Shown here in pieces: positions 4,307 through 6,750 of a stretch of DNA of 6,750 nt (position 1 is the stretch's first letter; each line of letters opens with the position of its first letter). The position numbers and the translations under genes were made by a program. The DNA is taken from NCBI GenBank assembly GCA_002449535.1, contig DJWZ01000128.1, positions 1 through 6,750 on the forward strand. Reading direction: 5' to 3'. Origin of the DNA: Prevotellaceae bacterium UBA7017 (GTDB taxonomy: Bacteria; Bacteroidota; Bacteroidia; Bacteroidales; Bacteroidaceae). Under the pieces are notes generated by a model that was not told where the DNA came from, ran no database searches, and was given only the letters and a program-made list of their open reading frames with translations.

Positions 4307-6750
4307 ATGCAAAAATTGCTTTCATACAGTTTTTCTGTTCTTTTCATGTTCTTTGCTCTTACCCTGTCAGCACAAAGCATGTCTGACGATCAGGTAATGA
4401 ATTATATCATAAAAGAGCACAACTCCGGAACCTCTCAAGCACAGATAGTATCAAATTTGATGAAGCAGGGGGTTGATATCAACCAGATTCGCCGTGTCCG
4501 CAAAAAGTACGAGAGGGAGATACAGGGAAAGAATCTCGGTGCTGTAGCAGATGCCGCAGTTGACAATGCGGGGCAAATGATGCGTCAGAACACAGAAGGA
4601 AATGCTCGCACTCAGAAGCTGGATAATCCATTACCCGGGGAGGAAGCTAAGGAAACAGAGGAAATTAATGCCAATAATTCTGGTATAAATAACAAGGAAA
4701 TGCTTTTTAACGGGCACAAAGTCTTCGGCAGAGATATCTTCAATAACACCTCCCTGACTTTTGAACCCGCAATGAACCTTGCCACACCACAGAACTATGT
4801 TATCGGTCCTGGAGATAATATAAAACTTGACATATACGGAGCATCTCAAAAGAGCAATGTCTATATTGTCAGCCCTGATGGTGATATTACCGTTGAAGGA
4901 TATGGTCCTATTCACGTAAGTGGTATGTCCGTAAGCAGAGCACAGTCGCACCTACGTTCTACTCTTGGTTCGCGTTACTCTTCTTCTAACATAAAGATTG
5001 GACTGGGGCAGACTCGCACCATCATTGTCAACATAATGGGTGAAGTGCAGGCACCTGGTACATATACCCTATCCTCCTTTGCCAGCGTTTTTCACGCACT
5101 TTATATGGCTGGCGGCATCAGCGAACTCGGTACACTGAGAAATATTAAGGTTTTCCGTCGTGGTTCTCTTGTTACGGTCGTTGACGTTTATGACTATATA
5201 CTCAATGGCAAGTTGACAGGTAATGTTCGTCTGCAGGACAATGATGTTATAGTTGTAGGTACATACGACGCTATGGTATCCATCAAAGGAAAAGTAAAGC
5301 GCCCTATGTATTATGAAATGAAGAAAACAGAAAGTCTTGCTTCCCTTTTGAATTATGCTGGTGGTTTCGGACATGATGCATATAAAAAGGCTGTTCGAGT
5401 AATACGCAACAATGACTCCAAGCGCAGGGTATATAATGTCGAGGAGTTTGACTTTAGCGCCTTCAAGATTAATGATGGTGATGCAGTCAGCGTTGACTCA
5501 ATCATAGACCGCTATGAAAACATGGTTGAAGTAAAGGGGGCAGTCTTCCGTCCTGGCATGTATCAACTTGGAGGTGATATCACTACTGTTGGTAGTCTTT
5601 TGAAGCAATGTGATGGTGTAATGGAAGATGCCATAACCACTCGCGGCGTTATGCACCGCATGAATCCTGATCGTACCCTTACAGTATTACCAGTTGATAT
5701 CGGTGGCATCCTCGCAGGCACAGCACCAGATGTACCTCTGCAAAATGAAGACGTACTCTTTATACCTTCCAAGACAGACCAGCAGACAGAACGTACCATT
5801 ACCATACACGGAGAAGTAATGTACCCTGGAGTATATAGTTATGCCGACAACGAAACCCTTGAAGATTTCGTTCTTCAGGCTGGTGGATTGAAAGAGAGTG
5901 CATCAACGGTAAAAGTGGACGTATCACGCCGTATTATTGATAGCAAGGCTATTGAAAGCAATGGTATTACTGCCGAAAACTTCTCTTTCTCTCTGAAGGA
6001 AGGTTTTGTAATCGACGGTGAACCAGGCTTTGTCCTCAAGCCATACGATGAAGTTTATGTTCGCAAGAGCCCAGGATATCAAACACAGCAGAATGTAAAT
6101 ATCGATGGAGAAGTCAACTTCCCTGGTACCTATGCTATGTCAAAGCGCGAGACACGTCTCAGTGACATTGTCAAAGCTGCTGGTGGTGTGAATGCCTTGG
6201 CATATGTCAAAGGAGCAAGATTGGAGAGAAGAATTACTCCAGAAGAACGCATTCGCATGCAACAGGTATTGGATGTTGCTGAAAACCAAGCTGCAACTGG
6301 AGACTCTACAGACCTCAAGAAGTTAGATTTTGGCGACATCTACTATGTAGGAATACAACTTGACAAGGCTCTGGAAAATCCAGGCTCCGACTACGACCTC
6401 GTATTGCGTGAAGGAGATAGAATCATTGTACCTGAATACAATAATACCGTAACTATCAGCGGTAATGTCCTATATCCAAATACCGTTGCCTACAAACAAG
6501 GTAAGAGTGCCAGCTATTATATCAATCAAGCAGGAGGCTATGGAAACCGCGCACGCAAACGTTCTACATATATTGTTCACATGAATGGCACGGTAAATCA
6601 GGTCGGTGAAGGAGATAAGCCCACTCCAGGCTGCCAGATTATTGTACCTACCAAGCCAAAAACAGATCCTGCAAGAGTATCTCAATGGCTCGGCATAGGT
6701 TCGACTACCGCAGCCCTTGCAACAACAATAGCAACAATTGCACACTTAAC
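4307..6750 (+). CDS. Wza-like polysaccharide export protein with six SLBB repeats (3' truncated)
   Basis: This secreted export protein should form the periplasmic and outer-membrane conduit for capsule or exopolysaccharide. 814 residues are visible with no stop before the right edge. Order: signal peptide 1-22 (hydrophobic core, likely cleavage LTLSA/QS); a helical region at about 25-75 with the pattern SDDQVMNYI...QGVDINQIRRVRKKYE seen in Bacteroidota export proteins; a polar linker at about 76-130; the polysaccharide export (Wza N-terminal) domain at about 162-235, starting YVIGPGDNIKLDIYG; six SLBB repeats (239-781); and a hydrophobic helix at about 790-814, which suggests the C-terminus is only a few codons away. 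Unlike E. coli Wza there is no lipobox cysteine after the signal peptide, and there are more SLBB repeats. The ATG at 4307 is chosen because it directly gives the signal peptide. The gene lies 25 bp after the efflux genes but uses codons differently. A chain-length/tyrosine-kinase (Wzc-like) gene and glycosyltransferases would be expected downstream. Confidence 0.93.
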   Translation, partial: MQKLLSYSFSVLFMFFALTLSAQSMSDDQVMNYIIKEHNSGTSQAQIVSNLMKQGVDINQIRRVRKKYEREIQGKNLGAVADAAVDNAGQMMRQNTEGNARTQKLDNPLPGEEAKETEEINANNSGINNKEMLFNGHKVFGRDIFNNTSLTFEPAMNLATPQNYVIGPGDNIKLDIYGASQKSNVYIVSPDGDITVEGYGPIHVSGMSVSRAQSHLRSTLGSRYSSSNIKIGLGQTRTIIVNIMGEVQAPGTYTLSSFASVFHALYMAGGISELGTLRNIKVFRRGSLVTVVDVYDYILNGKLTGNVRLQDNDVIVVGTYDAMVSIKGKVKRPMYYEMKKTESLASLLNYAGGFGHDAYKKAVRVIRNNDSKRRVYNVEEFDFSAFKINDGDAVSVDSIIDRYENMVEVKGAVFRPGMYQLGGDITTVGSLLKQCDGVMEDAITTRGVMHRMNPDRTLTVLPVDIGGILAGTAPDVPLQNEDVLFIPSKTDQQTERTITIHGEVMYPGVYSYADNETLEDFVLQAGGLKESASTVKVDVSRRIIDSKAIESNGITAENFSFSLKEGFVIDGEPGFVLKPYDEVYVRKSPGYQTQQNVNIDGEVNFPGTYAMSKRETRLSDIVKAAGGVNALAYVKGARLERRITPEERIRMQQVLDVAENQAATGDSTDLKKLDFGDIYYVGIQLDKALENPGSDYDLVLREGDRIIVPEYNNTVTISGNVLYPNTVAYKQGKSASYYINQAGGYGNRARKRSTYIVHMNGTVNQVGEGDKPTPGCQIIVPTKPKTDPARVSQWLGIGSTTAALATTIATIAHL
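5021..6649 (+). repeat. Six tandem SLBB domain repeats within the export protein
   Basis: Six units each open with a strand matching hydrophobic-x-[IV]-x-G-x-V-x-x-P: VNIMGEVQAPGTY (241-253), VSIKGKVKRPMYY (324-336), VEVKGAVFRPGMY (407-419), ITIHGEVMYPGVY (498-510), VNIDGEVNFPGTY (597-609) and VTISGNVLYPNTV (715-727). Each has a following AGG turn (268-270, 351-353, 525-527, 625-627, 742-744), except unit 3, where it is CDG (435-437). The conserved Gly is spaced 83, 83, 91, 99 and 118 residues, so later units carry insertions, largest in unit 5 (about 640-692, charged and helical). The repeats are divergent in sequence. SLBB domains stack to line the conduit in Wza; six would make a longer channel than Wza's. 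Confidence 0.8.

Noticed and set aside
5069..5374. - strand frames under the SLBB gene (also 4631-4951, 5563-5805, 6470-6745)
   Set aside because: All lie antisense to the continuous SLBB reading frame, whose motifs run through the whole region.
5021..6649. SLBB repeats as a DNA-level tandem repeat or recombination hotspot
   Set aside because: The units share short protein motifs only; spacing and nucleotide sequence differ too much for a recent duplication.

Overview
The window looks like a piece of a Bacteroidota chromosome, most likely a Prevotella-type member of the Bacteroidales. The grounds are the protein families, moderate GC content, A-rich translation leaders with little Shine-Dalgarno signal, and the architecture of the last gene: a long secreted SLBB-repeat export protein with a Bacteroidota-style helical N-terminus. 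The genus is an inference; no rRNA or other marker gene is present.

Layout: all five genes lie on the + strand, tightly packed. (1) Positions 1-963 hold the C-terminal part of a TolC-type outer-membrane efflux protein, cut by the left edge. (2) 986-1972 encode a HlyD/YbhG-type periplasmic adaptor. (3) 1972-3144 and (4) 3172-4281 encode two divergent ABC-2 type permeases, each with one N-terminal membrane helix, a large periplasmic domain and about five C-terminal helices. (5) 4307 to the right edge is a polysaccharide export protein with a signal peptide, a Wza-type export domain and six SLBB repeats; it is still open at the edge.

Genes 1-4 form a typical tripartite export operon: two permeases in the inner membrane, an adaptor across the periplasm and a TolC-like duct in the outer membrane. 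The adaptor and first permease overlap by one base, and the other gaps are 22 and 27 bp. No ATP-binding subunit is seen, although ABC-2 permeases normally need one; it may lie upstream of the window or elsewhere. Gene 5 follows after only 25 bp but belongs to another process, outer-membrane export of capsule or exopolysaccharide. It also differs in codon use: Asp is GAC in all 19 cases in the TolC fragment, but GAT in about half of the cases in the SLBB gene. A weak hairpin plus T-run in the last codons of the second permease may mark the operon boundary.

There is no gene-free stretch above 30 bases. I saw no tRNA, rRNA, CRISPR array, insertion sequence or attachment site. The families are all known, so I do not claim an undescribed system. 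The points worth a second look are the missing ATPase, the junction between efflux and polysaccharide export, and the layout of the six-repeat SLBB protein.
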